NCBI GenBank assembly: GCA_022793995.1
Contig: JAAWDY010000043.1
Location: 29,375 to 93,374, forward strand
Reading direction: 5' to 3'
Source: Coprococcus sp.
GTDB lineage: Bacteria > Bacillota > Clostridia > Lachnospirales > Lachnospiraceae
DNA length: 64,000 nt
Position numbers and translations under genes: made by a program. Positions 55,584 through 64,000 of this stretch are shown piece by piece (the first letter of the stretch is position 1; each line of letters starts with the position of its first letter). The notes under the pieces were generated by a model. The model searched no databases. It was not told the origin of the DNA and saw only the letters and a program-made list of their open reading frames with translations.

Positions 55584-56123
55584 TTGAGCAGACTGAAAGA
55601 ACAATATAAAAATGAAATCGTAGACGCTATGATCAAGAAATTCGGCTACAAAAACGTTATGCAAGTACCGAAGCTTGAGAAAATCGTTATCAATATGGGC
55701 GTAGGCGAAGCGAAGGATAATGCAAAAACATTAGACTCAGCTGTAGCTGACCTGGAAAAGATCACCGGACAGAAAGCTGTTATCACAAAGGCTAAGAAAT
55801 CCGTGGCAAACTTTAAGATAAGAGAAGGCATGGCGATCGGCTGTAAGGTTACACTGCGGGGAGAAAAGATGTATGAATTTGCAGACCGCCTGATCAACCT
55901 TGCACTTCCGCGTGTGCGTGACTTCAGAGGGGTAAACCCGAACGCGTTTGACGGAAGAGGTAATTATGCTCTTGGAATAAAGGAACAGTTGATTTTCCCT
56001 GAAATCGAATATGACAAGATCGACAAGGTAAGAGGTATGGATGTGATTTTCGTCACAACTGCAAAGACGGACGAAGAAGCACGTGAATTATTAAAACAGT
56101 TCAACATGCCATTTGCAAAGTAA
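55584..56123 (+). CDS. rplE: 50S ribosomal protein L5
   Basis: L5, 179 residues, TTG start behind [27 protein letters not shown] and [20 protein letters not shown] are characteristic; binds 5S rRNA and the P-site tRNA. Confidence 0.97.
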   Translation: MSRLKEQYKNEIVDAMIKKFGYKNVMQVPKLEKIVINMGVGEAKDNAKTLDSAVADLEKITGQKAVITKAKKSVANFKIREGMAIGCKVTLRGEKMYEFADRLINLALPRVRDFRGVNPNAFDGRGNYALGIKEQLIFPEIEYDKIDKVRGMDVIFVTTAKTDEEARELLKQFNMPFAK

Positions 56124-56135
56124 AGGAGGAAAATC

Positions 56136-56321
56136 ATGGCAAAGACAGCAATGAAAAATAAACAGCAGCGCAAACAGAAATTCTCAACCAGAGAGTATAA
56201 CCGCTGCAGGATTTGTGGACGTCCACATGCATATTTAAGAAAATATGGAATCTGCCGTGTATGCTTCCGTGAACTGGCATACAAAGGCGAGATCCCAGGA
56301 GTCAAGAAAGCGAGTTGGTAG
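56136..56321 (+). CDS. rpsZ: 30S ribosomal protein S14, zinc-binding type Z
   Basis: A 61-residue S14 with the zinc ribbon CRICGRPH...GICRVCFRE intact, so this is the zinc-dependent form. AAGGAGG precedes the ATG. Immediately after the stop an unusual GC-rich repeat fills the 237 bases before rpsH. Confidence 0.97.
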   Translation: MAKTAMKNKQQRKQKFSTREYNRCRICGRPHAYLRKYGICRVCFRELAYKGEIPGVKKASW

Positions 56322-56540
56322 GCACTGAACACTTGGCGAGGCCAAGCGTCCAGCGCCGGTCCGAGCCTAGTGAGAAGGCCGCTCCCAAGCGTTAGCGAAG
56401 CCGAGCGCATAGGGCGAAGTCGAGCTGAAAGCGAAGGCTGAGTGTAGTGGAGGGACGCGTGTTGGCTTGCGTATAGCAGAACAATGCGTGTTGGCTTAGG
56501 CGGACAGGGCCGGAGGCTAATGCCGCAGATATAGAAAAGA
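56317..56540. repeat. GC-rich interspersed repeat region between rpsZ and rpsH
   Basis: The 237-base gap is far longer than other gaps here. Its first 31 bases (from GGTAGGCACTGAACACTTGG) match the start of the rpmJ-rpsM gap (62856-62886, GGTAGGCATTGAACACTTAG) at roughly five in six positions, and it also holds the AAAGCGAAGGCTGA core (56428-56441) plus GCGTGTTGGCTT-like words twice (from about 56457 and 56486). No reading frame with a start and site was found. Confidence 0.75.
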
Positions 56541-56558
56541 AAAGGAGGATAATCCACA

Positions 56559-56960
56559 ATGACTATGAGTGATCCTATTGCAGATATGCTTACAAGAATC
56601 CGTAATGCAAATACTGCAAAACATGATACAGTTGATGTTCCGGCATCAAAGATGAAGATTGCGATCGCAGATATTCTTTTAAACGAAGGATATATTGCAA
56701 AATATGATATCGTGGAAGAGGGAAATTTCAATACGATCCGTATCACGCTGAAGTACGGAGCAGATAAGAATGAGAAAGTAATTTCCGGTCTGAAGAAGAT
56801 TTCAAAACCAGGCCTTCGTGTTTACGCAGGCAGGGATGAGCTTCCGAAAGTTCTCGGGGGACTGGGAACAGCGATCATTTCCACGAATCAGGGTGTTATT
56901 ACTGACAAAGAAGCAAGAAAGCTCGGCGTAGGCGGAGAAGTGCTTTGCTTTATTTGGTAG
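56559..56960 (+). CDS. rpsH: 30S ribosomal protein S8
   Basis: S8, 133 residues ([20 protein letters not shown] and [20 protein letters not shown]). Binds central-domain 16S rRNA and in other bacteria represses the spc operon. AAAGGAGG precedes the ATG, restored after the repeat. Confidence 0.97.
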   Translation: MTMSDPIADMLTRIRNANTAKHDTVDVPASKMKIAIADILLNEGYIAKYDIVEEGNFNTIRITLKYGADKNEKVISGLKKISKPGLRVYAGRDELPKVLGGLGTAIISTNQGVITDKEARKLGVGGEVLCFIW

Positions 56961-57021
56961 AAACTGAAAACAGAGTGGGCGTAAGGCTCATTCCGAAAAT
57001 GTAAGTGTAGGAGGTAAGAGA

Positions 57022-57564
57022 ATGTCACGTATAGGGAAACATCCGGTTGCGATTCCGGCTGGAGTTACGGTCGAGATCGCAGAGAAAAATGTTGTGACTG
57101 TAAAAGGCCCGAAGGGAACGCTTACAAGAGAGCTCCCGGAGGAAATGGAAATCAAAAAAGAGGGCGAAGAAGTTATCGTTACCAGACCGAACGATCTGAA
57201 GAAGATGAAATCCCTTCATGGACTTACCAGAACTCTGATCAATAATATGGTGGTCGGTGTTACGGAAGGATATCAGAAGGTTCTTGAGATCAATGGTGTA
57301 GGATACAGGGCTGCAAAGTCAGGCAATAAGTTGACCTTGAGCCTGGGATACTCTCATCCGGTCGAGATGGTGGACCCGGAAGGAATCGAGACTGTTCTTG
57401 AAGGACAGAACAAGATTATCGTCAAGGGTATCAACAAAGAAAAAGTAGGCCAGTATGCAGCGGAGATCAGGGATAAGAGACGTCCGGAGCCATATAAGGG
57501 TAAGGGCATCAAGTATGCTGATGAAGTGATCCGTCGTAAAGTTGGTAAGACCGGTAAAAAATAA
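57022..57564 (+). CDS. rplF: 50S ribosomal protein L6
   Basis: L6, 180 residues ([61 protein letters not shown]). Lies near the factor-binding stalk base. Confidence 0.98.
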   Translation: MSRIGKHPVAIPAGVTVEIAEKNVVTVKGPKGTLTRELPEEMEIKKEGEEVIVTRPNDLKKMKSLHGLTRTLINNMVVGVTEGYQKVLEINGVGYRAAKSGNKLTLSLGYSHPVEMVDPEGIETVLEGQNKIIVKGINKEKVGQYAAEIRDKRRPEPYKGKGIKYADEVIRRKVGKTGKK

Positions 57565-57582
57565 GTAAGGAGAGTGTGAACA

Positions 57583-57951
57583 ATGGTTAGTAAAAAATCA
57601 AGAAGCGAAGTTCGTATAAAGAAGCATAAAAGACTGCGCAATCGTTTCAGCGGCACCGCTGAGAGACCACGTCTGGCTGTGTTCAGAAGCAATAACCATA
57701 TGTATGCTCAGATTGTCGACGATACGATTCATCACACCCTGGTTTCTGCAAGCACTCTTCAGAAAGATGTGAAGGCAGAGCTGGAGAAGACGAACAATGT
57801 TGCGGCAGCGGCATATTTAGGGACAGTGATCGCGAAGAAGGCGATCGAGAAAGGCATTACCACTGTTGTATTTGACAGGGGAGGATATGTCTACCATGGA
57901 AAAGTGAAAGCATTAGCAGACGCAGCGAGAGAAGCTGGTTTGGATTTCTAG
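57583..57951 (+). CDS. rplR: 50S ribosomal protein L18
   Basis: L18, 122 residues ([48 protein letters not shown]). 5S rRNA-binding partner of L5. Confidence 0.98.
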   Translation: MVSKKSRSEVRIKKHKRLRNRFSGTAERPRLAVFRSNNHMYAQIVDDTIHHTLVSASTLQKDVKAELEKTNNVAAAAYLGTVIAKKAIEKGITTVVFDRGGYVYHGKVKALADAAREAGLDF

Positions 57952-57965
57952 AAGGAGGCGCACAC

Positions 57966-58475
57966 ATGAGACAGGAACGTATTGATGCTAGTCAATTTGA
58001 ACTTACAGAAAAAGTAGTATCAATCAAACGTGTTACCAAGGTTGTAAAGGGTGGCCGCAACATGAGATTCACAGCGCTGGTTGTTGTTGGCGATGAAAAC
58101 GGCCATGTTGGTGCAGGTTTAGGAAAGGCAACTGAAATTCCGGAAGCGATCCGCAAAGGAAAAGAGGACGCCATGAAGAAACTGATTTCAGTTTCATTAG
58201 ATGAAAATGGAAGTATTATGCATGATTTTGTAGGGGAGTTTGGAAGTGCTTCCGTTCTCCTCAAGAAGGCTCCGGATGGTACCGGTGTTATCGCAGGCGG
58301 TCCGGCGCGTGCCGTGATCGAGCTGGCGGGAATCAAGAATATCCGTACAAAATCATTGGGCTCAAATAATAAGCAGAATGTAGTGCTTGCTACGATCAAC
58401 GGGCTTAAGCAGGTCAAGGCTCCGGAAGATGTGGCAAGGCTCCGCGGAAAATCTGTGGAAGAGATTTTAAGCTAA
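57966..58475 (+). CDS. rpsE: 30S ribosomal protein S5
   Basis: S5, 169 residues ([53 protein letters not shown]). Accuracy-determining protein at the decoding side. Confidence 0.98.
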   Translation: MRQERIDASQFELTEKVVSIKRVTKVVKGGRNMRFTALVVVGDENGHVGAGLGKATEIPEAIRKGKEDAMKKLISVSLDENGSIMHDFVGEFGSASVLLKKAPDGTGVIAGGPARAVIELAGIKNIRTKSLGSNNKQNVVLATINGLKQVKAPEDVARLRGKSVEEILS

Positions 58476-58488
58476 GGAGGGAATAGCA

Positions 58489-58671
58489 ATGGCAAATTTG
58501 AAGATCACATTAGTGAAATCAACAATCGGCGCTGTTCCGAAGCATAAAAAAACAGTAGAAGCATTAGGACTCAGAAAGCTTCATAAAACAGTTGTCCTGC
58601 CGGATAATGACGCGGTAAGAGGGATGGTGCGGCAGGTAAGCCATCTGGTTAAAGTGGAAGAAGAAGCATAA
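58489..58671 (+). CDS. rpmD: 50S ribosomal protein L30
   Basis: L30, 60 residues ([27 protein letters not shown]). Normal length and place in the spc operon. Confidence 0.96.
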   Translation: MANLKITLVKSTIGAVPKHKKTVEALGLRKLHKTVVLPDNDAVRGMVRQVSHLVKVEEEA

Positions 58672-58696
58672 ATCTTATGGATAAGGAGGTGTCGTT

Positions 58697-59137
58697 ATGG
58701 ACTTATCAAATTTAAGGCCTGCTGACGGATCAAAGCATAGCAATAATTTCAGAAGAGGCCGTGGACACGGTTCAGGAAATGGTAAGACAGCCGGAAAGGG
58801 GCACAAAGGACAGAAAGCCCGTTCAGGAGCGCCGAGGCCTGGATTTGAAGGCGGTCAGATGCCGCTTTACAGACGAATCCCGAAAAAAGGATTCACCAAC
58901 AGGAACTCGAAAGAAATCGTTGGAATCAATGTCAGCACTTTGGAAGTGTTTGAGAACGACGCGGTAGTTTCTGTAGAAACATTAATTGAGCAGGGCATTG
59001 TCAAGAACCCGCGTGACGGTGTTAAAATTCTTGGAAACGGAGAATTAACCAAGAAGCTCACAGTTCAGGCAAATGCATTCAGTGCAGGCGCAGTAGAGAA
59101 GATTGAGGCACTTGGTGGAAAAGCAGAGGTGATCTAA
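58697..59137 (+). CDS. rplO: 50S ribosomal protein L15
   Basis: L15, 146 residues: [20 protein letters not shown] rich in Gly/Arg, [20 protein letters not shown], then the globular C-terminus. The stop overlaps the secY start by one base. Confidence 0.97.
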   Translation: MDLSNLRPADGSKHSNNFRRGRGHGSGNGKTAGKGHKGQKARSGAPRPGFEGGQMPLYRRIPKKGFTNRNSKEIVGINVSTLEVFENDAVVSVETLIEQGIVKNPRDGVKILGNGELTKKLTVQANAFSAGAVEKIEALGGKAEVI

Positions 59138-60489
59138 TGCTACAGACAATCCGTAAGGCATTTCAAATCGATGATATACGGAGAAAGATCTTGTACACCC
59201 TCATGATGCTGGTTGTAATCAGGCTTGGGTCGCAGCTCCCGACACCGGGAGTTAATCCAAGCTATATCAGGAATTTTTTCGCAAGCCAGTCAGGGGATAT
59301 GTTTAATTTCTTTAACGCGTTTACCGGCGGTTCCTTTGAACAGATGTCGGTATTTGCGCTGAGCATCACTCCTTATATTACATCTTCCATCATCATGCAG
59401 CTCCTTACGATTGCGATTCCGAAATTGGAAGAGATGCAAAAAGAGGGAGAGGACGGAAGAAAGAAGATCGCTACGATCACGCGTTATGTAACAGTCGGTC
59501 TTGCGCTGATTGAATCCACGGCTATGGCCGTAAGTTTTGGACGCCAGGGACTTCTGGTGGAGTACAATTTTGTAAACGGGGCAGTCGTAGTTTTGACGTT
59601 AACGGCAGGTTCTGCATTTTTGATGTGGATCGGCGAGCGGATTACGGAAAAAGGGGTGGGGAATGGAATTTCCATCGTCCTCCTTATCAATATCTTGTCC
59701 CGTATCCCAAACGACCTCACAGCTTTGTACGAACAGTTTGTGAAGGGAAAAGGTCTTGCCCGCGGCGGACTTGCGGCGATCATTATCCTGGCGATCATCC
59801 TGGCTTTGGTCATTTTTACAGTAATACTTCAGGACGGGGAGAGAAAGATTCCGGTTCAGTATTCCCAGAAAGTACAGGGACGGCGGCTGGTTGGCGGACA
59901 GTCCAGCAATATTCCACTTAAGGTCAATACAGCGGGAGTCATTCCTGTTATCTTCGCATCCTCGATTATGCAGTTCCCAATCGTGATCGCGAGTTTCCTT
60001 GGGAAAGGAAATGGCACAGGCCTTGGAAGCGAAATCCTGCGGGGCTTAAATTCTGGTAACTGGTGTAATCCGTCTCACCTTAAGTATTCCTGGGGATTGA
60101 TTGTGTATATTTTGCTGACCGTATTTTTCGCATATTTCTATACGAATATTACGTTTAACCCCATGGATGTTGCGAACAATATGAAAAAACGGGGCGGCTT
60201 TATTCCGGGAATTCGTCCAGGTAAACCTACTGTGGATTACCTGAATGAGATACTTCATTATATAATCTTTATAGGAGCCTGCGGTCTTGTAATCGTCCAG
60301 GTGGTTCCGTTTGCATTTAATGGAATCTTCGGCGCCCAGGTATCATTTGGAGGCACATCGTTGATTATTATTATTGGAGTCGTACTGGAAACAGTAAAAC
60401 AGATTGAATCGCAGATGCTCGTACGCAATTATACAGGATTTTTAAACAGCAAGGGCGGTTCTAATAAGAACAGCTTCCTTGGGTTTTAA
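59137..60489 (+). CDS. secY: Protein translocase subunit SecY
   Basis: Channel-forming subunit of the Sec translocon, 450 residues with about ten membrane helices (first near LYTLMMLVVIRLGSQLPTPG). Conserved ALSITPYITSSIIMQLLTI and the cytosolic loops RIPVQYSQKVQGRR-like and FNPMDVANNMKKRGGFIPGIRPG are intact. ATG overlaps the rplO stop. Ten bases after its stop a strong hairpin begins. Confidence 0.98.
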   Translation: MLQTIRKAFQIDDIRRKILYTLMMLVVIRLGSQLPTPGVNPSYIRNFFASQSGDMFNFFNAFTGGSFEQMSVFALSITPYITSSIIMQLLTIAIPKLEEMQKEGEDGRKKIATITRYVTVGLALIESTAMAVSFGRQGLLVEYNFVNGAVVVLTLTAGSAFLMWIGERITEKGVGNGISIVLLINILSRIPNDLTALYEQFVKGKGLARGGLAAIIILAIILALVIFTVILQDGERKIPVQYSQKVQGRRLVGGQSSNIPLKVNTAGVIPVIFASSIMQFPIVIASFLGKGNGTGLGSEILRGLNSGNWCNPSHLKYSWGLIVYILLTVFFAYFYTNITFNPMDVANNMKKRGGFIPGIRPGKPTVDYLNEILHYIIFIGACGLVIVQVVPFAFNGIFGAQVSFGGTSLIIIIGVVLETVKQIESQMLVRNYTGFLNSKGGSNKNSFLGF

Positions 60490-60496
60490 TTCAGAC

Positions 60497-60541
60497 ATCA
60501 CAGCTCGGTTCCGCCGGATAAGGCGCGACCGGGCTGTTGTG
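60497..60541 (+). other. Strong stem-loop after secY
   Basis: CACAGC-CGGT-CGCC pairs with GGCG-ACCG-GCTG-TTGTG in one extended stem with small bulges, loop GGATAA. No T run follows, so it may protect or attenuate the transcript instead of terminating it. Confidence 0.6.
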
Positions 60542-60551
60542 GCAGAATCAA

Positions 60552-60721
60552 ATCGCCTGCAGGCTCACCTGTTCGGCGATGAATTTCACAGGGTAACCCC
60601 GATATGTGGGATACCGTAATTCAGATCGCCTAATTGGCAATGAAATTTATAAGGTAACCCCGTCGAGCGGGGTACCGTAACTCAATTGCCTATTCGGCAA
60701 TGAAGTTCACAATGTAAGGAG
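60552..60721 (+). repeat. Tandem 60-73 bp hairpin units ahead of adk
   Basis: Two full units and one partial: 60552-60624, 60625-60684, 60685-60721. Each starts with ATCGCC or ATTGCC, a short loop and the complement (GGCGAT/GGCAAT), then GAAnTTnAnAnGGTAACCCCG and a CCCCG/CGGGG-type stem ending GGTACCGTAA. The third copy runs into the adk ribosome binding site (TGTAAGGAGG), replacing GGTAACCCC. Confidence 0.85.
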
Positions 60722-60731
60722 GAAAGTGGGC

Positions 60732-61376
60732 ATGAAAATCATTATGTTAGGTGCACCGGGAGCCGGAAAAGGGACGCAGGCAAAAAAAATAGCCGCTAAG
60801 TATAGCATCCCCCATATTTCCACGGGAGATATTTTCCGGGCAAATATCAAAAACGGGACGGAGCTTGGAAAGAAGGCAAAGACATACATGGATCAGGGAC
60901 TTCTTGTACCGGACGAACTGGTGGTGGATCTGGTGGTGGATCGTGTGAATCAGGAGGACTGTGCAAAGGGATATGTCCTGGACGGTTTTCCGCGGACGAT
61001 CCCGCAGGCGGAAGCGCTTGATGCAGCGCTTGCGAAGCAGGGACAGAAAATGGACTATGCTGTTGACGTTGACGTGCCGGACGAGAACATTATTCGTCGT
61101 ATGGGGGGACGCCGTGCATGCGTGGGATGCGGGGCTACATATCATCTTGTCTACGCTGCTCCCAAACAGGATGGGATCTGTGATACCTGCGGGGGAGAAT
61201 TGATTCTGAGAGACGATGATAAGCCGGAGACAGTGGAAAAGCGTCTGGGTGTTTACCATGAGCAGACACAGCCGTTGATCGATTATTATACGAACGCCGG
61301 AATTTTAAAAACAGTGGACGGAACAGTGGATATGGAAGATGTATTTGGCGCCATTGTTTCTATATTAGGAGAATAA
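60732..61376 (+). CDS. adk: Adenylate kinase, zinc-lid type
   Basis: Interconverts ATP+AMP and 2 ADP. 214 residues from ATG 60732, behind AAGGAGG: P-loop [35 protein letters not shown]. The lid carries a zinc site CVGC...CDTC with spacing C-x2-C-x16-C-x2-C, typical of Gram-positives. The track start GTG 60726 is less likely. Confidence 0.97.
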   Translation: MKIIMLGAPGAGKGTQAKKIAAKYSIPHISTGDIFRANIKNGTELGKKAKTYMDQGLLVPDELVVDLVVDRVNQEDCAKGYVLDGFPRTIPQAEALDAALAKQGQKMDYAVDVDVPDENIIRRMGGRRACVGCGATYHLVYAAPKQDGICDTCGGELILRDDDKPETVEKRLGVYHEQTQPLIDYYTNAGILKTVDGTVDMEDVFGAIVSILGE

Positions 61377-61379
61377 CAG

Positions 61380-62138
61380 ATGCCGATTACGATTAAATCA
61401 GAAAGAGAAATAGCGCTGATGACTGAGGCGGGCAGGATTCTGGAAATCGTACATACGGAACTGGAAAGGGCATTAAAGCCGGGAATGACGACGCTGGATA
61501 TTGACAGGTTAGGGGAGGAAGTGATCCGCAGTTTCGGCTGCGAACCTTCTTTCCTGAATTACAATGGGTATCCGGCATCTATCTGTGTTTCTGTAAATGA
61601 TGAGGTCGTCCATGGGATTCCTTCAAAGCAAAGAGTCGTCCGTGAGGGGGATATCGTAAGCCTTGACGCCGGGGTGATTTATAAGGGCTACCATTCAGAC
61701 GCGGCCAGGACGCACGCAGTCGGAGAGATCGGGCCTGAAGTGAAGAAGCTCGTTGAGGTGACAAGGCAGAGCTTTTTTGAAGGAATAAAGTTTGCAAAAG
61801 AAGGCAATCATCTATTTGATATATCGAATGCGATCGGACGCTATGTGCGGCAGTTCGGTTATGGCGTAGTGCGGGAGCTGTGCGGACATGGTATCGGGAC
61901 ACACCTGCACGAAGAACCAGAGATCCCGAACTTTTCTGTGCTCCGCAGAGGGCCGAAGCTCAAAGCAGGGATGACTTTGGCGATTGAGCCGATGATCAAC
62001 CTGGGAACAGCGCGGGTCAGATGGCTTGAGGATGATTGGACCGTTGTCACAGCGGATGGGAAGCCTTCAGCACATTATGAAAATACAGTGCTGATTACAA
62101 AAGGCGAGCCCAGGCTTTTGACGCTTACCGGGAAGTAG
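61380..62138 (+). CDS. map: Methionine aminopeptidase, type I
   Basis: Removes N-terminal Met from new proteins. 252 residues, starts three bases after the adk stop. Metal ligands: two aspartates in SLDAGVIYKGYHSDAARTH, histidine in CGHGIGTHLHEEPEIP, glutamates in LAIEPMIN and HYENTVLIT. Normal map position in this operon. Confidence 0.97.
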   Translation: MPITIKSEREIALMTEAGRILEIVHTELERALKPGMTTLDIDRLGEEVIRSFGCEPSFLNYNGYPASICVSVNDEVVHGIPSKQRVVREGDIVSLDAGVIYKGYHSDAARTHAVGEIGPEVKKLVEVTRQSFFEGIKFAKEGNHLFDISNAIGRYVRQFGYGVVRELCGHGIGTHLHEEPEIPNFSVLRRGPKLKAGMTLAIEPMINLGTARVRWLEDDWTVVTADGKPSAHYENTVLITKGEPRLLTLTGK

Positions 62139-62146
62139 GGGAAAAG

Positions 62147-62413
62147 ATGGACAGATGGGAAACAGGAATGCTTGCGCGGTCCCTTGCAGGACATGACAAA
62201 GACAAGATTTATGTCATATACGGTCTGGAAGAAGCATATGTATATTTAGTGGACGGGGAAAATAGAACCGTAGAAAAGCCGAAAAAGAAAAAGAAAAAAC
62301 ATGTGCAGCTTATCAGAAAAAAATATGATACCGTGCAGGCGGACGATATAAAAATCAAGCGGATACTGAAAGAGTACAGGACTCAGGAAAGAGGAATGAA
62401 GGAGGAATCATAA
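62147..62413 (+). CDS. KOW-domain RNA-binding protein
   Basis: An 88-residue basic protein of the L14e/L27e-like KOW family, commonly found between map and infA in Clostridia: [20 protein letters not shown] is the KOW-type strand pair, followed by [18 protein letters not shown]. Probably ribosome or rRNA associated; the role is not established. Confidence 0.88.
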   Translation: MDRWETGMLARSLAGHDKDKIYVIYGLEEAYVYLVDGENRTVEKPKKKKKKHVQLIRKKYDTVQADDIKIKRILKEYRTQERGMKEES

Positions 62414-62414
62414 T

Positions 62415-62633
62415 ATGTCGAAAGCAGATGTTATTGAAATTGAAGGGACTGTCGTAGAAAAACTTCCGAACGCTATGTTCCAGGTGGAACTGGAGAACGG
62501 ACATCAGGTCCTGGCACATATCAGCGGAAAGCTGCGGATGAATTTTATTAAGATTTTGCCCGGTGATAAAGTAACATTGGAGTTGTCCCCATATGACCTG
62601 TCAAAGGGGAGAATTATCTGGAGAGATAAATAA
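62415..62633 (+). CDS. infA: Translation initiation factor IF-1
   Basis: IF-1, 72 residues, OB fold ([46 protein letters not shown]-like end KGRIIWRDK). Starts one base after the KOW gene stop. Confidence 0.97.
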   Translation: MSKADVIEIEGTVVEKLPNAMFQVELENGHQVLAHISGKLRMNFIKILPGDKVTLELSPYDLSKGRIIWRDK

Positions 62634-62640
62634 TTTGCTA

Positions 62641-62670
62641 TTGACTTTATAATTTCTGTGGTGTTATAAT
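62641..62670 (+). promoter_or_regulatory. Internal sigma-A promoter before rpmJ
   Basis: TTGACT (62641-62646), an 18-base spacer and a perfect TATAAT (62665-62670), eight bases after the infA stop. It could drive rpmJ, rpsM and rpsK independently of the upstream operon. Confidence 0.7.
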
Positions 62671-62746
62671 ATTATGCGTACTGCCGTCAGATATTTTAGG
62701 CAGACGGATAATGGAAAACAGGCAAGGGAGGAAAGGAGGATTTGAC

Positions 62747-62860
62747 GTGAAGGTTAGATCATCAGTAAAACCAATATGCGAGAAATGTAAAGTTATCAAG
62801 AGAAAAGGACGTGTCAGAATTATCTGCGAGAATCCGAAACATAAACAAAGACAAGGGTAG
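62747..62860 (+). CDS. rpmJ: 50S ribosomal protein L36
   Basis: Too short for the ORF track. GTG start behind AAAGGAGG, then 37 residues: [36 protein letters not shown]. The zinc-ribbon C-x2-C...C...H is intact, i.e. the zinc-containing form. The repeat block of the next entry begins at its stop codon. Confidence 0.96.
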   Translation: MKVRSSVKPICEKCKVIKRKGRVRIICENPKHKQRQG

Positions 62861-62962
62861 GCATTGAACACTTAGTGAATGCAAGCCGCAGGCGCGGCAT
62901 GAACTTAGTGTGAAAGCCCATCTGGAAACTTAGCGAGGTGTTTCCGAGCTTAGTTGAGGGAT
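62856..62962. repeat. Interspersed repeat after rpmJ
   Basis: Starts at the rpmJ stop with GGTAGGCATTGAACACTTAG, closely matching the block behind rpsZ, and continues with further ACTTAG(C/T)G words (GAACTTAGTGTGAAAGC, GAAACTTAGCGAGG). No gene seen. Confidence 0.7.
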
Positions 62963-62989
62963 GTTACCTTTTATTATGTTTATCAATTA

Positions 62990-63240
62990 ATCAGGCGGCT
63001 GATAGCGGGATGTGCAAAGGGTGTGCGAAGGCGCGGACTGCTATTTCAAATATACAGGGAAGCACCCCACTTGTGAAGAGCAGAAGTGGTGATTTCAAGT
63101 ATATTGCTTAGAATACCGGCTGTCATTGGCCGTTTAGACGGTTGCCGGTAAAGGGCGCGGATACCGACGTGCCTGGGCTGGGATATCGAAGATGAGCTTC
63201 GGTAGGGTACAGACTCTCAAGTGCCCGCAGCCTCATTGTA
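62990..63240 (+). ncRNA. Candidate structured leader RNA upstream of rpsM
   Basis: Untranslated stretch before rpsM with several stems: 63063-63091 (CCACTT/AAGTGG with an extension), 63115-63149 (ACCGGC/GCCGGT enclosing CCGT-TTAG-ACGG), and an outer GGGCGC/GTGCCC (63153-63226) enclosing an 8-pair TATCGAAG/CTTCGGTA stem (63184-63204). The density of nested pairs suggests a functional RNA, perhaps a ribosomal-protein-binding leader. I do not recognise it as a known family. Confidence 0.5.
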
Positions 63241-63286
63241 AGACAAAATCAGGAATCAAGATCAAAGAAAATGGAGGAAATCACAA

Positions 63287-63655
63287 ATGGCTCGTATTGC
63301 AGGTGTAGACTTACCAAGAGACAAACGTGTGGAGATTGGATTAACTTATATCTACGGGATCGGCAGAGCAAGTTCCGACCGTATCCTGAAAGAAGCAGGA
63401 GTGAATCCGGACACACGCTGCAGAGATCTGACGGACGACGAGGTCAAGAAGATCAGCGCGGTTATCGACGAGACTCAGACAGTGGAAGGTGATCTTAGAA
63501 GAGAGATCGCCCTAAATATCAAGAGGCTTCAGGAGATCGGATGCTATAGAGGGATCCGGCACAGAAAAGGTCTTCCGGTCCGTGGACAGAAGACGAAGAC
63601 GAATGCAAGGACAAGAAAAGGTCCGAAGAGAACTGTTGCGAATAAGAAGAAATAG
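63287..63655 (+). CDS. rpsM: 30S ribosomal protein S13
   Basis: S13, 122 residues ([59 protein letters not shown]). Bridges the subunits at the head. ATG behind GGAGG; preceded by the unusual 426-base gap. Confidence 0.98.
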   Translation: MARIAGVDLPRDKRVEIGLTYIYGIGRASSDRILKEAGVNPDTRCRDLTDDEVKKISAVIDETQTVEGDLRREIALNIKRLQEIGCYRGIRHRKGLPVRGQKTKTNARTRKGPKRTVANKKK

Positions 63656-63730
63656 TGCGGCTCATAAAGCAGCAAAATGAAACCGAATAACAAGGCAACT
63701 ATAATGAGGAAAGTGTAGGTTAGTTTTATT

Positions 63731-64000
63731 ATGGCTAAAAAAGTTACAAAAAAAGTGACAAAAAAACGTGTCAAGAAAAACGTTGAACGCGGACAGGCAC
63801 ATATCCAGTCATCTTTCAATAACACGATCGTTACTTTGACGGATGCACAGGGTAATGCGTTATCATGGGCAAGTGCCGGTGGTCTGGGATTTAGAGGTTC
63901 AAGGAAATCTACCCCATATGCAGCGCAGATGGCTGCGGAGACAGCAGCAAAGGCAGCTTTGGTACATGGTCTTAAATCAGTGGATGTATTCGTAAAAGGA
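63731..64000 (+). CDS. rpsK: 30S ribosomal protein S11 (3' partial)
   Basis: S11 cut by the window end after about 90 residues. ATG 63731, a lysine-rich start ([16 protein letters not shown]) then [20 protein letters not shown] and [20 protein letters not shown], canonical for the family. Missing from the ORF track because it lacks a stop. rpsD, rpoA and rplQ would be expected next. Confidence 0.97.
   Translation, partial: MAKKVTKKVTKKRVKKNVERGQAHIQSSFNNTIVTLTDAQGNALSWASAGGLGFRGSRKSTPYAAQMAAETAAKAALVHGLKSVDVFVKG

Noticed and set aside
56317-56540. Possible tRNA or small gene in the rpsZ-rpsH gap
   Set aside because: No TpsiC-like GGTTCGAATCC, no cloverleaf stems, and no frame with a start and ribosome binding site; repeat content explains it better.
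63544-63825. Minus-strand hydrophobic ORF opposite rpsM and rpsK
   Set aside because: Antisense of lysine-rich ribosomal protein codons, which always reads as Phe/Leu-rich.

Overview
This window looks like a chromosomal segment of a Gram-positive, anaerobic, spore-forming Clostridia member, most likely Lachnospiraceae. The basis is family knowledge rather than a search: the hisH-hisF, addB-addA, ftsE-ftsX-pcsB-like-ctpA and S10-spc-alpha gene orders, the PadR/HAAS/DUF4097/PspC envelope module, a small acid-soluble spore protein, a T-box ahead of trp genes, a KOW-domain gene between map and infA, AGGAGG-type ribosome binding sites, and frequent TTG/GTG starts. Base composition is about half GC by eye, with clearly AT-richer patches at about 27.1-28.3 kb, 31.7-34.6 kb and 41.6-42.2 kb. 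These patches also hold most of the broken or unusual genes.

Layout. 0-11.4 kb: end of the histidine operon (hisH partial, hisF), ung, an ArsR-type metal sensor, a TPR lipoprotein, hflX and the addBA recombination helicase-nuclease. 11.4-14.3 kb: a solute-binding lipoprotein followed by a methyl-accepting chemotaxis-type receptor, with no permease. 14.4-17.8 kb: a PadR-regulated envelope module, a spore protein, and a divergent WecG/TagA-type glycosyltransferase. 17.8-23.1 kb: a PucR/CdaR-type regulator, ftsEX, a coiled-coil M23 peptidase and an S41 peptidase. 23.1-27.1 kb: pyrC, pyrF, pyrK, pyrD. 27.1-34.7 kb: an accessory stretch with a truncated HipA-like gene plus DUF3037, an EndoQ-UvrD fusion, a leucine-rich-repeat surface protein remnant, a Uma2-type protein, a dead XRE regulator and a small membrane protein. 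34.7-41.4 kb: a radical SAM protein, the Trp T-box with trpDCFBA, and a DUF5714 protein. 41.4-48.5 kb: a decayed catabolic locus related to fructoselysine (Amadori product) use, mixed with hydantoinase/oxoprolinase pieces. 48.5-64 kb: gtrA, then the ribosomal protein superoperon from rpsJ to rpsK (cut by the window end), with secY, adk, map, a KOW gene and infA.

Pathway links. hisHF, pyrCFKD and trpDCFBA are ordinary biosynthetic operons; trpE/trpG and pyrE are not in this window next to their partners. FtsEX is expected to control the neighbouring peptidoglycan hydrolase from across the membrane. Ung and the EndoQ-UvrD fusion both point to repair of deaminated bases, and AddAB to double-strand break repair.

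Most interesting signals: (1) a locus of about 6 kb in which every recognisable gene is broken: a PfkB sugar kinase, a sugar ABC transporter, hydantoinase A and B, a SIS-domain deglycase and a GntR/UTRA regulator; (2) the EndoQ-UvrD fusion; (3) a structured, unexplained gap of about 420 bp upstream of rpsM; (4) tandem 60-73 bp hairpin units between secY and adk; (5) an interspersed repeat family placed in several ribosomal operon gaps and apparently inside a coding sequence. No rRNA, tRNA, CRISPR array, transposase or integrase was recognised.
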